Numbered from the stretch's first letter, positions 17,057-26,832 are shown. The stretch: DNA of 64,000 bases from Thalassotalea sp. 42_200_T64 (GCA_002162925.1 MABC01000030.1:1-64000), one strand, 5' to 3'. Notes: generated from the sequence alone by a model not told the origin. Program-made: numbers and translations.

Positions 17057-18573
17057 TGCGTTTAAACAAGAATATTGGCGGAGTGAAAATCTCGAAGACG
17101 GTATTGATTGCAAAGCCGTTAATGATAGTAGTGTTAGGTCTATCTAGTATTATCGGCTTTCAAAGTTTTGCTGATCAAAGTATTTCAGCTGATCAGGAAA
17201 CAACAAGGGTACTTAGGTTTGAGCAGGCAATTAAGCGTGCTCAAACAAATGATCCCTGGTTAACCGGTAACAGACATCAACAACAGGCGGTCGAATCCTT
17301 AAGTTTTGCGGCTAACACCTTGCCAGATCCCAAGGTGTCTGTTGGCATCGCGAACCTTGCCGCCGACAGCTTTGAATTTGAGCAAGAGCCAATGAGCCAA
17401 TTTAAAGTCGGCATCACCCAAATGTTTCCAAGAGGGGACAGTTTAACGATTAAACAACGACAACTTAAACAGCAAAGTGAACAATATCCTTTTCAACGAG
17501 AAGACAGAAAAGCAAAAGTCGCCACTACCGTTGGTACGCTTTGGCTTGATGCTTACTACATAGAACAAAGCCTGTTTTTGACTCGGCAAAATAGCAGTTT
17601 ATTTGAACAGCTTATTGATTTGGCCCAGGCAAATTATGCGTCAACCAGAGGCAAGGCAAAGCAACAGGATGTGATAACCGCACAATTAGAGTTGACTCGT
17701 CTAGAAGACCGGTTGGTGCAATTAAACCAACAAAAAAATCGCTTTACCGGGCAATTGTCGCAATGGCTTTCAAATTATGCCAGCGAGAATGATGGTACTC
17801 AAAGTAGCACGTTGAATTTGCATAGCATGGTTATCGATGATGATTTACCGAACATAAGCTTGCATCAACAGTCGTTGGTATATTCTGAAAAATGGTTAAA
17901 CCAGGAACTGTTGGTAACGTATTTTATCAAACATCCTGCGGTTGTCGCGTTAGATAAAAAACTTAAAGCGGCCACAACCGGTGTCAACCTTGCACAGCAA
18001 AAATATCAACCTGAATGGGGGGTTATTGCAAGTTATGCTTATCGTGATGATGATCCTATGGGCAATGAGCGTGCAGATCTGTTGTCTTTAGGCGTGACCT
18101 TTGATTTGCCGCTGTTCACTGAAAATCGACAAGACAATGAAGTTAAGGCGGCAATATCAAGCAGCGAAGTGGTGAAAACCGAACGTATTCTATTATTGAG
18201 AAAAATGATGGCATCATTTGCCAGCAGCAAAGGCCGATTACAACAACTAGAACAGCGTAAGTTATTATATAATAGTAAGTTAATGCCACAAATCAACGAA
18301 CAAATTGAAGCGACCCTGGCCGCCTATACCCACGATGACGGCGTTTTCTCTGATGTGGTACGCGCCAGGATCTCATTATTAAACGCCCAAATTGATCTGT
18401 TAAAAATCAACGTCGAAAAACAAAAACTAGCCCTCGAACTTAATTATCTCTTTACCCGGCCAATGACAAAATCTATAGATTCCTTTGGCAACCAGCAAGT
18501 AATATTAATTAACAGCAGCAATGTAAAAAGCAACTATATAAAAAGCAACAATGCGGAGAGCAACCATGAATAA
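17056..18573 (+). CDS. cusC: TolC/CusC-family outer-membrane efflux protein
   Basis: A 505-residue outer-membrane channel component. A basic N-terminus and hydrophobic signal (LIVVLGLSSIIGF region) precede two OEP repeats with long amphipathic helices (LTLEQAIKRA-like start LRFEQAIKRAQTNDPWL; second repeat around ALDKKLKAATTGVNLAQQKY). Unlike E. coli CusC no lipobox is visible. It would form the trimeric tunnel for the RND pump encoded downstream. It overlaps the DUF411 stop and runs past the start of the adaptor gene by 8 bases. The C-terminus is low complexity (NSSNVKSNYIKSNNAESN). Confidence 0.85.
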   Translation: MRLNKNIGGVKISKTVLIAKPLMIVVLGLSSIIGFQSFADQSISADQETTRVLRFEQAIKRAQTNDPWLTGNRHQQQAVESLSFAANTLPDPKVSVGIANLAADSFEFEQEPMSQFKVGITQMFPRGDSLTIKQRQLKQQSEQYPFQREDRKAKVATTVGTLWLDAYYIEQSLFLTRQNSSLFEQLIDLAQANYASTRGKAKQQDVITAQLELTRLEDRLVQLNQQKNRFTGQLSQWLSNYASENDGTQSSTLNLHSMVIDDDLPNISLHQQSLVYSEKWLNQELLVTYFIKHPAVVALDKKLKAATTGVNLAQQKYQPEWGVIASYAYRDDDPMGNERADLLSLGVTFDLPLFTENRQDNEVKAAISSSEVVKTERILLLRKMMASFASSKGRLQQLEQRKLLYNSKLMPQINEQIEATLAAYTHDDGVFSDVVRARISLLNAQIDLLKINVEKQKLALELNYLFTRPMTKSIDSFGNQQVILINSSNVKSNYIKSNNAESNHE

Positions 18574-20356
18574 AAATAATACTCTAAAACCTCTTGCGTT
18601 AGGTTTGGTAATTGGTTCAATCATCACCTTTGGTGCTTATTCCGTATTTCAACCGGGCACAATGGATGATTCATCGATGAGCAAAGACGCTGCCAAGCAA
18701 GAGCCGCTGTACTGGGTTGCGCCAATGGATGCAAATTATCGTCGCGATAAACCGGGAAAATCGCCGATGGGGATGGACTTGGTTGCAGTTTATGATGATG
18801 GCGGTAAAGGCCCTGATGAAGGCCCCGGCACCATTCGAATTTCACCGGATGTGATTAATAATTTAGGTGTTCGCACCGCCACCGTCAGCTATAGCACTAT
18901 GCATACTCAAATAAATACCGTTGGCTATGTGGTGTACGACGAAGACAAATTGGTGCATGTACACCCAAGAGTCGAAGGCTGGGTTGAAAAACTCTTCGTC
19001 AAATCCACCGGCGACCGGGTTAAAAAAGGCCAACCTCTGTATCAATTATACTCACCGGAGTTAGTTAATGCTCAAGAAGAATTGTTATTGGCAATAATGA
19101 GTAACAATAAGCGCTTAATTAACGCGGCGGAAACTCGTTTAGTGACTTTGAAGTTACCAAAATCGGCAATTACGCAACTGAAGAAGAATAAAAAAGTACA
19201 ACACAACATTACCTTTTATGCGCCACAAAATGGTGTAGTGGAAAACTTAAAAATACGCGAAGGTTTCTTTATCAAACCCGGTAGTACCATTATGTCCATC
19301 GGCGATTTATCGCAAATTTGGGTAGAAGCGGAAGTGTTTGAACGTCAAGCGGCACAAGTGAAAACCGGTACTCCAGTGACTATGACCCTAGATTATTTGC
19401 CTGGGCAACGTTGGCAAGGAAAAGTCGATTACATTTACCCAACCCTTGATGCCAAAACCAGAACGGTGAAAGTAAGATTGCGTTTTAGCAATGAGCACGG
19501 GTTGTTTAAACCGAATATGTTCGCCCAAATCGCCATACACACCAACAGTGATGAACGAGTGTTGCTTATTCCAAAAGAAGCGTTAATTCGTACTGGTAGC
19601 CAAGATCGTGTGGTGTTGGCTCTAGGTGAGGGCAGCTTTAAGTCGATTGAAGTGAGTGTTGGTCGCCTTAATAATAACAAAGTTGAGATCTTAACAGGCC
19701 TGTTGGAAGGAGAAAAGGTAGTAAGTTCGGCGCAATTCTTAATCGACTCTGAATCGAGCAAATCATCAGATTTTAAACGGATGAATTATGCGGATGACAC
19801 CGAAGAGATACCGACATCGGTTTGGGTTGAAGCAAAAATTCAAAGCATGATGGTAAAGCAAAAAATGCTGACTCTGGTCCATGAGCCAATTCCTCAGTGG
19901 CGTTGGCCTGAAATGACCATGGATTTTATCGTCTCCGATGCCATTGATTTTTCCAAGTTAAGTGCCGGGCTTACTTTGCATGTTGAACTAACCACAACCA
20001 GCGAAGGTGAATATCAAGTCAGTAATATCCACATTCCGGGTGATGAAAGCATGGGCGAAATGGACATGTTGGCAGATGATGATGTTAGCACGGCGACCGT
20101 AACCGGTGTCATAAACTCAGTGATGAGTGACCATCGCATGCTAAACATTAGCCGTGGTCCTATTGAAAAATGGGATCGCCCGGCAGCAACCCTGGATTTT
20201 TTAGTGAGTGATGAAATCGATATGTCGGCGTTATCTGCAGGCCAGGAAGTTAGCTTTACCTTTGAAATTCGCAATGGTGATTTTATTATCATCAACATTG
20301 AACTGACAACTGGTGCCTCGACAGATGAGACACCCGTTGATCATTCAAACCATTAA
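18566..20356 (+). CDS. cusB: CusB-like RND periplasmic adaptor with two C-terminal CusF-like domains
   Basis: A 596-residue membrane-fusion protein. After an N-terminal signal or anchor (LALGLVIGSIITFGAYSVF) comes a heavy-metal-binding domain (YWVAPMDANYRRDKPGKS). A barrel-sandwich and beta-barrel HlyD core spans roughly residues 95-400, and two CusF-like OB domains follow (about 415-490 and 510-585). The first keeps all four CusF ligands: H, W, M, M in HEPIPQWRWPEMTM. The second has R, R, A, L at the same places (RGPIEKWDRPAATL) and so probably cannot bind Cu(I). ATG 18566 follows GGAGAG. The 5' end overlaps cusC by 8 bases. Confidence 0.9.
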   Translation: MNKNNTLKPLALGLVIGSIITFGAYSVFQPGTMDDSSMSKDAAKQEPLYWVAPMDANYRRDKPGKSPMGMDLVAVYDDGGKGPDEGPGTIRISPDVINNLGVRTATVSYSTMHTQINTVGYVVYDEDKLVHVHPRVEGWVEKLFVKSTGDRVKKGQPLYQLYSPELVNAQEELLLAIMSNNKRLINAAETRLVTLKLPKSAITQLKKNKKVQHNITFYAPQNGVVENLKIREGFFIKPGSTIMSIGDLSQIWVEAEVFERQAAQVKTGTPVTMTLDYLPGQRWQGKVDYIYPTLDAKTRTVKVRLRFSNEHGLFKPNMFAQIAIHTNSDERVLLIPKEALIRTGSQDRVVLALGEGSFKSIEVSVGRLNNNKVEILTGLLEGEKVVSSAQFLIDSESSKSSDFKRMNYADDTEEIPTSVWVEAKIQSMMVKQKMLTLVHEPIPQWRWPEMTMDFIVSDAIDFSKLSAGLTLHVELTTTSEGEYQVSNIHIPGDESMGEMDMLADDDVSTATVTGVINSVMSDHRMLNISRGPIEKWDRPAATLDFLVSDEIDMSALSAGQEVSFTFEIRNGDFIIINIELTTGASTDETPVDHSNH

Positions 20357-20375
20357 TAATAGGAGATAATTCACT

Positions 20376-23300
20376 ATGGTTACTTCTATTATACGTTGGT
20401 CGGTTGGTAATCGATTTTTTGTGTTGTTGGCAACGCTCATTCTTGTTGGCGCGGGCTTATATTCTGTTAAAAACACGCCGGTAGATGCACTACCTGATTT
20501 GTCAGACGTACAGGTTATCATTAAAACCAGTTATCCTGGCCAAGCCCCTCAGGTAGTTGAAGAACAGGTCACTTATCCGTTAACCACGGCAATGCTGTCG
20601 GTACCGGGTTCGGTTACGGTACGCGGCTATTCGTTTTTTGGTGATTCGTACGTTTATGTTATTTTCGACGATGATACCGACCTGTACTGGGCACGTTCTC
20701 GCGTGCTTGAATATTTAAGCCAGGTTGCACCCAGTTTGCCAGCGGACGCCCGACCACAATTAGGGCCTGATGCCACCGGCGTTGGCTGGATATACTTGTA
20801 TGCCTTGGTAGATAGAACCGGACAACATGATCTGAGTCAATTGCGCAGTATCCAAGACTGGTTTTTGAAATATGAGTTGCAAACTGTGCCCGGCGTGTCT
20901 GAAGTTGCCGTCCTTGGTGGCATGGTTAAGCAATATCAGGTACAAATTAATCCGGACAAGTTGCGTGCTTTTGGCATCCCTTTATCGCTGATCCAAACGG
21001 CGATTAAACAGGGCAATCAGGAAATTGGCGCTTCCGTTGTAGAAATGGCCGAAGCTGAGTACATGGTACGAGCCACGGGATATTTAAAAAGTGTTGAAGA
21101 TTTAGAAAATATTCCATTGGGAGTGAATCAAAACGGCACACCGCTGTTGCTAAAAGACGTCGCCGATATCGGCACCGGGCCGCAAATGCGGCGCGGCATT
21201 GCCGAGCTGAATGGCGAGGGCGAAACCGTTGGCGGCATTGTGGTGATGCGCTTTGGCGAAAATGCCCAGCAAGTGATCGAAAAAGTAAAAGCTAAATTAG
21301 AACAATTAAAATCTGGCTTGCCTGATGGTGTCGAGATTGTGACGGTTTACGACAGATCGGCATTAATTGAACGCGCAGTAGATAATTTGGCCTACAAACT
21401 ATTAGAAGAGTTTGGCGTAGTAGCGATGGTTTGTGTGATTTTTTTATTCCATGTACGGTCATCCATGGTGGCAATAATCAGTTTGCCTGTGGGTATTTTG
21501 ACCGCTTTTATCATCATGCATATGCAAGGCTTAAACGCCAACATTATGTCCCTTGGTGGTATTGCCATTGCCATTGGGGCGATGATTGATGGCGCCATCG
21601 TGATGATTGAAAATATGCACAAGCATATGGAACGCACCCCGTTGACCAAAGAAAATCGTTGGCAGATTGTCACTGAATCGGCTTGTGAAGTAGGTCCAGC
21701 ACTATTTTTCAGTTTATTGATCATTACCGTCAGTTTTGTCCCTGTGTTTACCCTAGAAGCACAGGAAGGACGGATGTTCTCGCCATTAGCGTTTACCAAA
21801 ACCTACGCCATGGCCGCCTCTGCGGCACTAGCTATCACTTTAGTGCCGGTGTTAATGGGCTACTTTATTTGCGGTAAAGTATTATCGGAACATAAAAACC
21901 CGGTAAACCGGTTTTTAACCTTTATCTATTTACCTGTATTAAAAACGGTATTAACGTTTCCCAAATCGACTTTAGTGGCAGCCGTGATGTTACTCGGTGT
22001 CGGTATGTGGCCATTAGACAAGATCGGTAGTGAATTTATTCCGCCGCTTGATGAAGGCGATATCATGTATATGCCGACCACCTATCCGGGGATTTCTATT
22101 GGTCAGGCGCGGCAGTTACTGCAACAAACCGACAAATTAATTGCATCACTGCCGGAAGTGAAAACGGTTTTTGGTAAGATGGGCCGAGCGGAAACGGCCA
22201 CCGATCCGGCGCCATTAACCATGATCGAGACCTTTATTCAGTTAAAACCACAGGAGCAATGGCGCGAAGGGGTAACCACCGAAAGTTTGAAGCAAGAACT
22301 GGATGCCCTGGTGAAATTACCTGGGTTGACGAATGCCTGGGTGATGCCTATTAAAACCCGTATTGATATGCTGGCAACCGGGATCAAAACCCCGGTGGGC
22401 ATAAAAGTTGCTGGCCCAGATTTGAGAGTGATCCAAGAAATTGGTCAACAACTGGAAGTCATTTTAAAAGACGTGCCTGGCACCGCCTCTGTTTATGCTG
22501 AGCGCGTGGCTGGTGGCCGTTACATTAAGGTGGATATCCAACGCGAAAAAGCGGCGCGTTATGGCCTCAATATTGCTGAAATCCAACAAGTCGTCGCCAC
22601 CGCTATTGGTGGTATGAACGTGACTCAAACCGTGGAAGGGCTGGAGCGATACCCGGTGAGTTTACGCTATCCACAAGATTATCGTAACTCGCCAGAGCAG
22701 TTATCGTTATTGCCGATTGTGACGCCTAATGGCCAACGAATATCTCTGGGCGATGTTGCCCACGTGTTTATCGAAGATGGCCCTCCTGGGATCAAGTCTG
22801 AAAACGCCCGGTTAAACGGTTGGGCGTTTATTGATATTGAAGGGGTCGACATTGGCAGCTACGTCGTGGCAGCGCAAAAAATTGTCGCCGATAAACTCAT
22901 CTTGCCCGCAGGTTATTCGGTTTCCTGGGCTGGGCAGTATGAATATATGCAACGTGCCAAGGAAAAACTGACCTATGTGGTGCCGTTAACACTGGCCATC
23001 ATCATTTTCTTGCTGTATCTGAACTTTAGAAACGTGATTGAGGTGGCGATGATCATGGGGACGCTACCGCTTGCTATGGTAGGCAGTATCTGGCTGATGT
23101 ATCTCGAAGGCTATAATTTTTCAGTTGCCGTAGGGGTTGGTTTCATCGCTTTGGCCGGGGTGGCGGTGGAAATAGGGGTGATCATGCTGGTTTATCTCAA
23201 CCAGTCTTATCAGCAAATGCTTGAGGAGCAGCAAAAACAAGGGATCACTACCAGTAAAAATGATGTGTTTGATGCGGTTATGCACGGTGCTGGTATGCGA

Positions 23301-23513
23301 GTTCGTCCGGTAATGATGACCGCAGCAGCCATTATCGTGGGTTTGTTACCTATTTTATATGGCACAGGCACAGGCTCGGAAGTCATGAGTAGAATTGCCG
23401 CGCCTATGGTTGGCGGCATGCTAAGTTCAGTAATTTTAACCTTGTTAGTCTTACCGGTATTATTTTACTTATGGCGTAGCGCAAGCATTGCAAAAACAGC
23501 TGTTACAAAGTAA
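20376..23513 (+). CDS. cusA: CusA-like heavy-metal RND efflux pump (Cu(I)/Ag(I))
   Basis: A 1045-residue inner-membrane transporter of the HME-RND class. Twelve membrane helices are expected, the first at residues 12-32 and the main bundles around 335-540 and 865-1035. Class signatures include VDALPDLSDVQVII, the GVGWIYLYAL segment and GAMIDGAIVMIENMHKHME with the proton-relay Asp in helix 4. Porter-domain Met residues are abundant, fitting a Cu(I)/Ag(I) relay. It begins 20 bp after cusB with AGGAG. Together with CusC, CusB and the CusF-like domains it would export Cu(I) or Ag(I) from periplasm and cytoplasm. Confidence 0.93.
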   Translation: MVTSIIRWSVGNRFFVLLATLILVGAGLYSVKNTPVDALPDLSDVQVIIKTSYPGQAPQVVEEQVTYPLTTAMLSVPGSVTVRGYSFFGDSYVYVIFDDDTDLYWARSRVLEYLSQVAPSLPADARPQLGPDATGVGWIYLYALVDRTGQHDLSQLRSIQDWFLKYELQTVPGVSEVAVLGGMVKQYQVQINPDKLRAFGIPLSLIQTAIKQGNQEIGASVVEMAEAEYMVRATGYLKSVEDLENIPLGVNQNGTPLLLKDVADIGTGPQMRRGIAELNGEGETVGGIVVMRFGENAQQVIEKVKAKLEQLKSGLPDGVEIVTVYDRSALIERAVDNLAYKLLEEFGVVAMVCVIFLFHVRSSMVAIISLPVGILTAFIIMHMQGLNANIMSLGGIAIAIGAMIDGAIVMIENMHKHMERTPLTKENRWQIVTESACEVGPALFFSLLIITVSFVPVFTLEAQEGRMFSPLAFTKTYAMAASAALAITLVPVLMGYFICGKVLSEHKNPVNRFLTFIYLPVLKTVLTFPKSTLVAAVMLLGVGMWPLDKIGSEFIPPLDEGDIMYMPTTYPGISIGQARQLLQQTDKLIASLPEVKTVFGKMGRAETATDPAPLTMIETFIQLKPQEQWREGVTTESLKQELDALVKLPGLTNAWVMPIKTRIDMLATGIKTPVGIKVAGPDLRVIQEIGQQLEVILKDVPGTASVYAERVAGGRYIKVDIQREKAARYGLNIAEIQQVVATAIGGMNVTQTVEGLERYPVSLRYPQDYRNSPEQLSLLPIVTPNGQRISLGDVAHVFIEDGPPGIKSENARLNGWAFIDIEGVDIGSYVVAAQKIVADKLILPAGYSVSWAGQYEYMQRAKEKLTYVVPLTLAIIIFLLYLNFRNVIEVAMIMGTLPLAMVGSIWLMYLEGYNFSVAVGVGFIALAGVAVEIGVIMLVYLNQSYQQMLEEQQKQGITTSKNDVFDAVMHGAGMRVRPVMMTAAAIIVGLLPILYGTGTGSEVMSRIAAPMVGGMLSSVILTLLVLPVLFYLWRSASIAKTAVTK

Positions 23514-23544
23514 TCATTGAATTGGTATAAAGGTAACCAAAAAA

Positions 23545-23570
23545 CGATCGTGGGTTTCAGCCCACGATCG
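23545..23570 (+). terminator. Hairpin after cusA, possible attenuator or terminator
   Basis: A perfect ten-base stem CGATCGTGGG/CCCACGATCG has a TTTCAG loop and sits 31 bp after the cusA stop. No strong U-tract follows, so part of the transcript may read on into the PepSY genes. Confidence 0.55.
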
Positions 23571-23578
23571 AACCTTAT

Positions 23579-23640
23579 AGCTAAATACTAAAATAGCTAA
23601 ATACTAAATAACTAAATAACTAAATAACTAAATACTAAAA
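23579..23640. repeat. CTAAATAA short tandem repeat
   Basis: Seven or eight imperfect copies of an 8-bp unit (CTAAATAC/CTAAATAA, some CTAAAATA) lie immediately upstream of the first PepSY gene. Such tracts change length by slippage. Confidence 0.8.
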
Positions 23641-23665
23641 TTAAAAACTTAAATTAGGGAAAAAC

Positions 23666-24394
23666 GTGAGCGCAGCAAAAGCAAGCCGTAAATATCACAA
23701 GTGGTTGATGTTATTTTTAGGCGTACAATTTGTCATTTGGTCAGTCACTGGTACCTACATGGTGTTCTTTGATATTGACTACATTCATGGCGACAGTATG
23801 GTAATGAATCATCAAACCAAAGTGAATACCAGTACCATCAATTACTCATTAAAGAGTTTAACCCAACAGTACCCAGAGGCGACAAACCTGAGTGTTGGCA
23901 GCTTTATTGATAAAACCGTGTATCGTTTTTCAATGAATGGCGAACAATATTTAGTAAATGCCAGTAACGGTCACTTGTTATCGCCATTAAACGAGCAAAA
24001 TGCCATACATGCCGCTGATCATTACTACACTGGCAATGGCAGCGTCACTCATATCGAATTGATCACCGCAAACCCACCGTTTGAATTAAGCAAAAGGGTA
24101 TTGCCGGCCTGGCGTGTTAATTTTAGCGATTTTGGCGCACCTTCTCTTTATATCTCGGCACAAACTGGCAAGTTAGTCACCAAACGTCATCAGTTTTGGC
24201 GTATTTTTGACTGGATGTTTCGTTTTCATGTGATGGATTACGAAGGCAGCGAAGTCGACAATAGCCTGTTATTCTGGTTTACCGCATTTGGCCTGTTCGC
24301 AAGTATTACTGGCCTTATCTTAATGTATTATCGAGTATTCCATAATCCGCTGAAAAAGATTTTCCGCACACTCACTATCAAAAGGTCTTACTAA
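23666..24394 (+). CDS. PepSY domain membrane protein 1
   Basis: A 242-residue protein with an N-terminal membrane helix (WLMLFLGVQFVIWSVTGTYM), a periplasmic region with PepSY-like features and a C-terminal helix (LLFWFTAFGLFASITGLILM). The HKW motif near the start and the HxMDY motif (FHVMDYEG) are typical of PepSY-associated TM proteins of metal loci. The function is unknown; relatives are linked to iron or copper reduction. GTG at 23666 is used as start. Its stop overlaps the start of the next, related gene. Confidence 0.75.
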   Translation: MSAAKASRKYHKWLMLFLGVQFVIWSVTGTYMVFFDIDYIHGDSMVMNHQTKVNTSTINYSLKSLTQQYPEATNLSVGSFIDKTVYRFSMNGEQYLVNASNGHLLSPLNEQNAIHAADHYYTGNGSVTHIELITANPPFELSKRVLPAWRVNFSDFGAPSLYISAQTGKLVTKRHQFWRIFDWMFRFHVMDYEGSEVDNSLLFWFTAFGLFASITGLILMYYRVFHNPLKKIFRTLTIKRSY

Positions 24395-25104
24395 TGCGCT
24401 GGGTACGTAAAATACATAAGTGGGTATCCATCATCATTGCTATTCAATTTTTATTGTGGCTGTTAAGCGGCTTATATTTCAATGTGATGGATGGCAGTAA
24501 AGCCAGTGGTCGTACTTATAAGAGTAAGCAAGTTCATCAAGTTCAGTACAACTTAAACCAACTACTAGAACCGCAATTGGTATTACAAAAGCACGATGAA
24601 GTCGTTGAATTAAACACCGTTGAATTACTTGGTCAGCCTTATTATTTGTTAGCCCATGAAAAAGCCTTATACGCGCACTTTGTCAATCGCTATTCATTGG
24701 TCAATGCCTTAACCGGGCAGTTAGTAGCAATGGACAAAACCATGGCCAATGCCTTAGCCAAACAATCGTATAATGGCCCCGGCGAGATTATTGAGAGTAA
24801 GTTAATCTCCAATAAACTGGTTGATTTTCCCAAACAAAAAAATCCAAGCTGGCAGATTAATTTCAACGATGAGATTAATACCAGTGTATACATAGAAGCC
24901 GGATCTGGCCGAATAGTAGGACACAGCGATGATCATAAACGCTTAGCCGATATCGCTTTTATGTTGCACTTTATTGATTATGACAACGTAGGCGGCTTTA
25001 ATAATATTCAAAACTGGTTATTTGCCTTTTTTACCCTATGGTTGACCTTAAGCGGACTCATTTGGACCATAGAGCTAGGCATAAAGGGCAGATACACCCC
25101 CTAA
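24394..25104 (+). CDS. PepSY domain membrane protein 2
   Basis: A 236-residue paralogue of the preceding protein with the same plan: MRWVRKIHKWVSIIIAIQFLLWLLSGLYF at the N-terminus (one helix), a periplasmic domain, LHFIDYDNVGG and a final helix (WLFAFFTLWLTLSGLIWTIE). ATG 24394 overlaps the previous TAA by one base, so the pair is translationally coupled and probably works as a heterodimer (inference). It closes the metal-resistance cluster. A role in metal reduction or electron transfer is possible, but no haem ligands beyond the His residues are evident. Confidence 0.75.
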   Translation: MRWVRKIHKWVSIIIAIQFLLWLLSGLYFNVMDGSKASGRTYKSKQVHQVQYNLNQLLEPQLVLQKHDEVVELNTVELLGQPYYLLAHEKALYAHFVNRYSLVNALTGQLVAMDKTMANALAKQSYNGPGEIIESKLISNKLVDFPKQKNPSWQINFNDEINTSVYIEAGSGRIVGHSDDHKRLADIAFMLHFIDYDNVGGFNNIQNWLFAFFTLWLTLSGLIWTIELGIKGRYTP

Positions 25105-25134
25105 ATTCGCTAAGAAAAAGAGATAGAGAAAGAC

Positions 25135-26082
25135 ATGACAGAACAAGCATACGCAATTGGTACCCCAGGACAAAAATGGGGCGATGAAGAAAAACAGGCA
25201 TGGTTTGCCAAACAAGTCATTAAACGCTCATATCAAGAGCAGATAGTGACTAAAATAGCGGCGCTAAAAGCACGTTATGATGTTGAACAATACGGTGAAC
25301 TCGCTTATGAAAGCCTTGCTAATGGCGCAAAAAACTACCCGCTATTTATCATCAAAAGCCGCAACTGGGATGAAAACAAAGCCACTATTTTAGTTACCGG
25401 TGGCGTACACGGCTATGAAACCAGCGGTGTTCAAGGGGCAATCCGTTTTGTTGAAAACAATGCACAAGACTACACCGAACACTTTAATATCATTGTGGCA
25501 CCTTGTTTAAGCCCTTGGGGGTATGAAACCATAAACCGCTGGAACCCAAATACCATCGATCCAAATCGCTCATTCTATCAACACAGCCCAGCAGCAGAGT
25601 CGGCTTTGTTAATGCAACATATTGCAAAGATGAAAGCTGAATTAAACTTCAGAATTTTGGCGCATTTTGATTTACACGAAACCACAGATACAGACAACAG
25701 CGAATTCAGACCCGCACTTGTTGCCCGTGATGCCATGGAACAAAAAAACTGGAACATTCCCGACGGTTTTTACTTGGTCGGAGATACCATCAAGCCAGAA
25801 GATGATTTTCAAACGGCAATGATCAAATCGGTTGAGCAAGTAACTCACATCGCCCCGGCAGACGAAGACGGAAAACTAATTGGCGTACCGTTATCGCAAT
25901 TTGGGGTAATTAACTATGCCACCAAAGAACTAGGCCTATGTGCCGGTTTTAGTGATTCAGAATATTGTACCACCACCGAAGTGTACCCAGACAGCCCGAA
26001 AGTTGATGGCGAAAATTGCATTATTGCGCAAGTGGCATCAATTACCGGTGGATTAGATTTTATTATTACCAATAAGCAATGA
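25135..26082 (+). CDS. M14 family zinc carboxypeptidase-like protein
   Basis: A 315-residue cytoplasmic protein of the M14 family (succinylglutamate desuccinylase/AstE-like branch). Zinc ligands are visible as GGVHGYETSG (His, Glu) and AHFDLHETTDTD (second His). An Arg/Asn substrate motif DPNRSF follows the first pair. A peptide or amino-acid amide is the likely substrate. There is no signal peptide. It starts 30 bp after the PepSY pair with AAAGAG-like spacing and may be read from the same transcript, though its function does not obviously relate to copper. Confidence 0.82.
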   Translation: MTEQAYAIGTPGQKWGDEEKQAWFAKQVIKRSYQEQIVTKIAALKARYDVEQYGELAYESLANGAKNYPLFIIKSRNWDENKATILVTGGVHGYETSGVQGAIRFVENNAQDYTEHFNIIVAPCLSPWGYETINRWNPNTIDPNRSFYQHSPAAESALLMQHIAKMKAELNFRILAHFDLHETTDTDNSEFRPALVARDAMEQKNWNIPDGFYLVGDTIKPEDDFQTAMIKSVEQVTHIAPADEDGKLIGVPLSQFGVINYATKELGLCAGFSDSEYCTTTEVYPDSPKVDGENCIIAQVASITGGLDFIITNKQ

Positions 26083-26397
26083 TTTTTTCCTTTATTCACA
26101 ACTCAGATGTATAGTGCTTTGAATTTATCGAATGGCATCGAGAAAACCCAGTGATCTTTAGTCGTGGGTAGTTCACAAGGACCCCAAAAAAGTTAATGAA
26201 TTTAGACCAAAGCTAGCGGACTGGGAAAATAACCTAGGTGAGTATTAATCTAAATGGGGTTTTAATGATGTCTAATGCGATAAAATCACAATTGCCGTAC
26301 AATTTCAATCAAGAAATAATATCTTTTAAACTCAAAGGGTTGCACGGAGGTGTGGTTAGCGGCAAGATAATAATAGCGATTTCACTTAACACCACGG
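26083..26397. other. Gene-poor interval with a short decayed coding tail
   Basis: Positions about 26167-26248 read as a 26-residue open stretch (HKDPKKVNEFRPKLADWENN core, then stop) reminiscent of the C-terminal tail of sulfatases. It has no start and is probably a relic. A 50-codon frame at 26265-26417 has poor coding character and is not called. Confidence 0.35.
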
Positions 26398-26724
26398 ATG
26401 GTTATGCATTTACCTAAAATCATATTACTTTTTTCTTTTTCTTTGTTGCTATGTTCATGTGTCGTTAAGCCAACGGTAACTTCAGAATATGATAACAAAT
26501 GTCAGATAGTCAAAAAGAAAGTAGAGCTTTCTGTTGAACAGGTGCAATTCTTTGAACAATTAAACTGTTCCGGAAATCATCAATGCAAAGAGGAGTTCTT
26601 AGGGCAAGTTGTTGGTGCCGCACTTGTATTTCCCTTGAGTGCCATTCTCTCTGGTTCCATTGCCGTTGTTGGAAATTCGGTGTACTGGCTATACGAGCAA
26701 GGCCAATGCATCACGGGCAATTAA
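26398..26724 (+). CDS. Hypothetical lipoprotein, 108 aa
   Basis: A type II signal (KIILLFSFSLLLCSC) ends in a lipobox-like LLCSC, so the mature protein probably starts at Cys 21 or 23. It has two Cys pairs (NKCQIVKK, NCSGNHQCKE) and a hydrophobic segment (QVVGAALVFPLSAILSGSIAVVG). I do not recognise a family. ATG 26398 or ATG 26404 could start it; 26404 gives a more compact signal. It is a single gene inside the accessory stretch. Confidence 0.6.
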   Translation: MVMHLPKIILLFSFSLLLCSCVVKPTVTSEYDNKCQIVKKKVELSVEQVQFFEQLNCSGNHQCKEEFLGQVVGAALVFPLSAILSGSIAVVGNSVYWLYEQGQCITGN

Positions 26725-26832
26725 GCTAAGAGTTTAAAGTGAGGCTTCTAAGGGCTCGTTGAATTTCGCTGCACTATTTTAACAAACTATTATCTGCCCC
26801 ATAAATGGGGTTAAACCTACGCGGAGATATCA

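Noticed and set aside
26265-26417. 50-codon frame before the lipoprotein gene
   Set aside because: It overlaps the lipoprotein start and shows no convincing composition or motif.
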